DNA of 64,000 bases. Source: Streptomyces sp. CC53 (GTDB lineage: Bacteria > Actinomycetota > Actinomycetes > Streptomycetales > Streptomycetaceae). Below are positions 62,470 through 64,000 of this stretch, piece by piece. Positions within the stretch are counted from its first letter, which is position 1. Every line of letters begins with the position of its first letter. The position numbers were made by a program, and so were the translations under genes. The notes under the pieces were generated by a model, which saw only the letters and a list, made by a program, of their open reading frames with translations, was not told where the DNA came from and searched no databases. The stretch lies in assembly GCF_001865245.1 (NCBI RefSeq), contig NZ_MKXB01000170.1, positions 32,008 through 96,007 of the forward strand. Reading direction: 5' to 3'.

Positions 62470-64000
<1,531 letters not shown>

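Overview
The window is about 72% G+C, with GTG and TTG starts and very G/C-rich third codon positions. Its gene order (tuf, fusA, rpsG, rpsL, rpoC, rpoB, rplL, rplJ, rplA, rplK, nusG, secE, trnW, aspartate aminotransferase, murB, the two HadA/HadB-like dehydratases, rpmG, trnM, trnT) is that of the chromosomal core of a Streptomyces, read here mostly on the minus strand. No species can be named from the sequence alone. Family and gene-order comparisons are from memory; no database was searched.

Layout. 1-5.4 kb holds a partial multidomain RNA-repair-type protein, a MarR-like regulator and a divergent Tat-exported PIG-L deacetylase lipoprotein. 5.6-23.9 kb (minus) is the translation/transcription core: the str operon (rpsL-rpsG-fusA-tuf), rpoB-rpoC, rplJ-rplL with a leader attenuator, rplK-rplA and secE-nusG, then tRNA-Trp. 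24-34.4 kb carries aminotransferase, adenosine deaminase, murB, paired MaoC-like dehydratases, L33, tRNA-Met, tRNA-Thr, an amidohydrolase, an NAD(P)-binding protein, tRNA-Tyr and yajQ.

34.36-40.41 kb is an inserted accessory island of about 6 kb. It has a truncated tyrosine integrase just after yajQ, near-direct repeats at its two ends (one is the 3' end of yajQ, the other still reads like a YajQ C-terminus), and inverted 9-bp arm repeats inside them. Its cargo is a three-gene graspetide-type RiPP cluster (precursor, ATP-grasp ligase, PIMT-like methyltransferase), three tightly coupled small accessory genes (resolvase-like protein, DUF7848-like protein, cysteine-rich protein), an XRE/TPR regulator and a GntR regulator. 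This is the most interesting system in the window.

40.5-45 kb has an overlapping ogt-alkB alkylation-repair pair, a GlsB-type membrane protein, an APC permease, a YccF protein and HtpX. 45.2-55.6 kb (minus) is a second-type, incomplete complex I operon, nuoABCHIJKLMN, in which almost every junction is a GTGA or TGATG overlap. It lacks nuoD, nuoE, nuoF and nuoG, and its NuoC and NuoI carry long repeat-rich disordered tails. 55.9-64 kb has korA-korB (2-oxoacid:ferredoxin oxidoreductase, KorA with a His/Asp-rich N-terminal extension), rarD, an SRPBCC protein, a CGNR regulator divergent from a VOC protein across a shared palindrome, and the start of a secreted M28 aminopeptidase that runs off the end.
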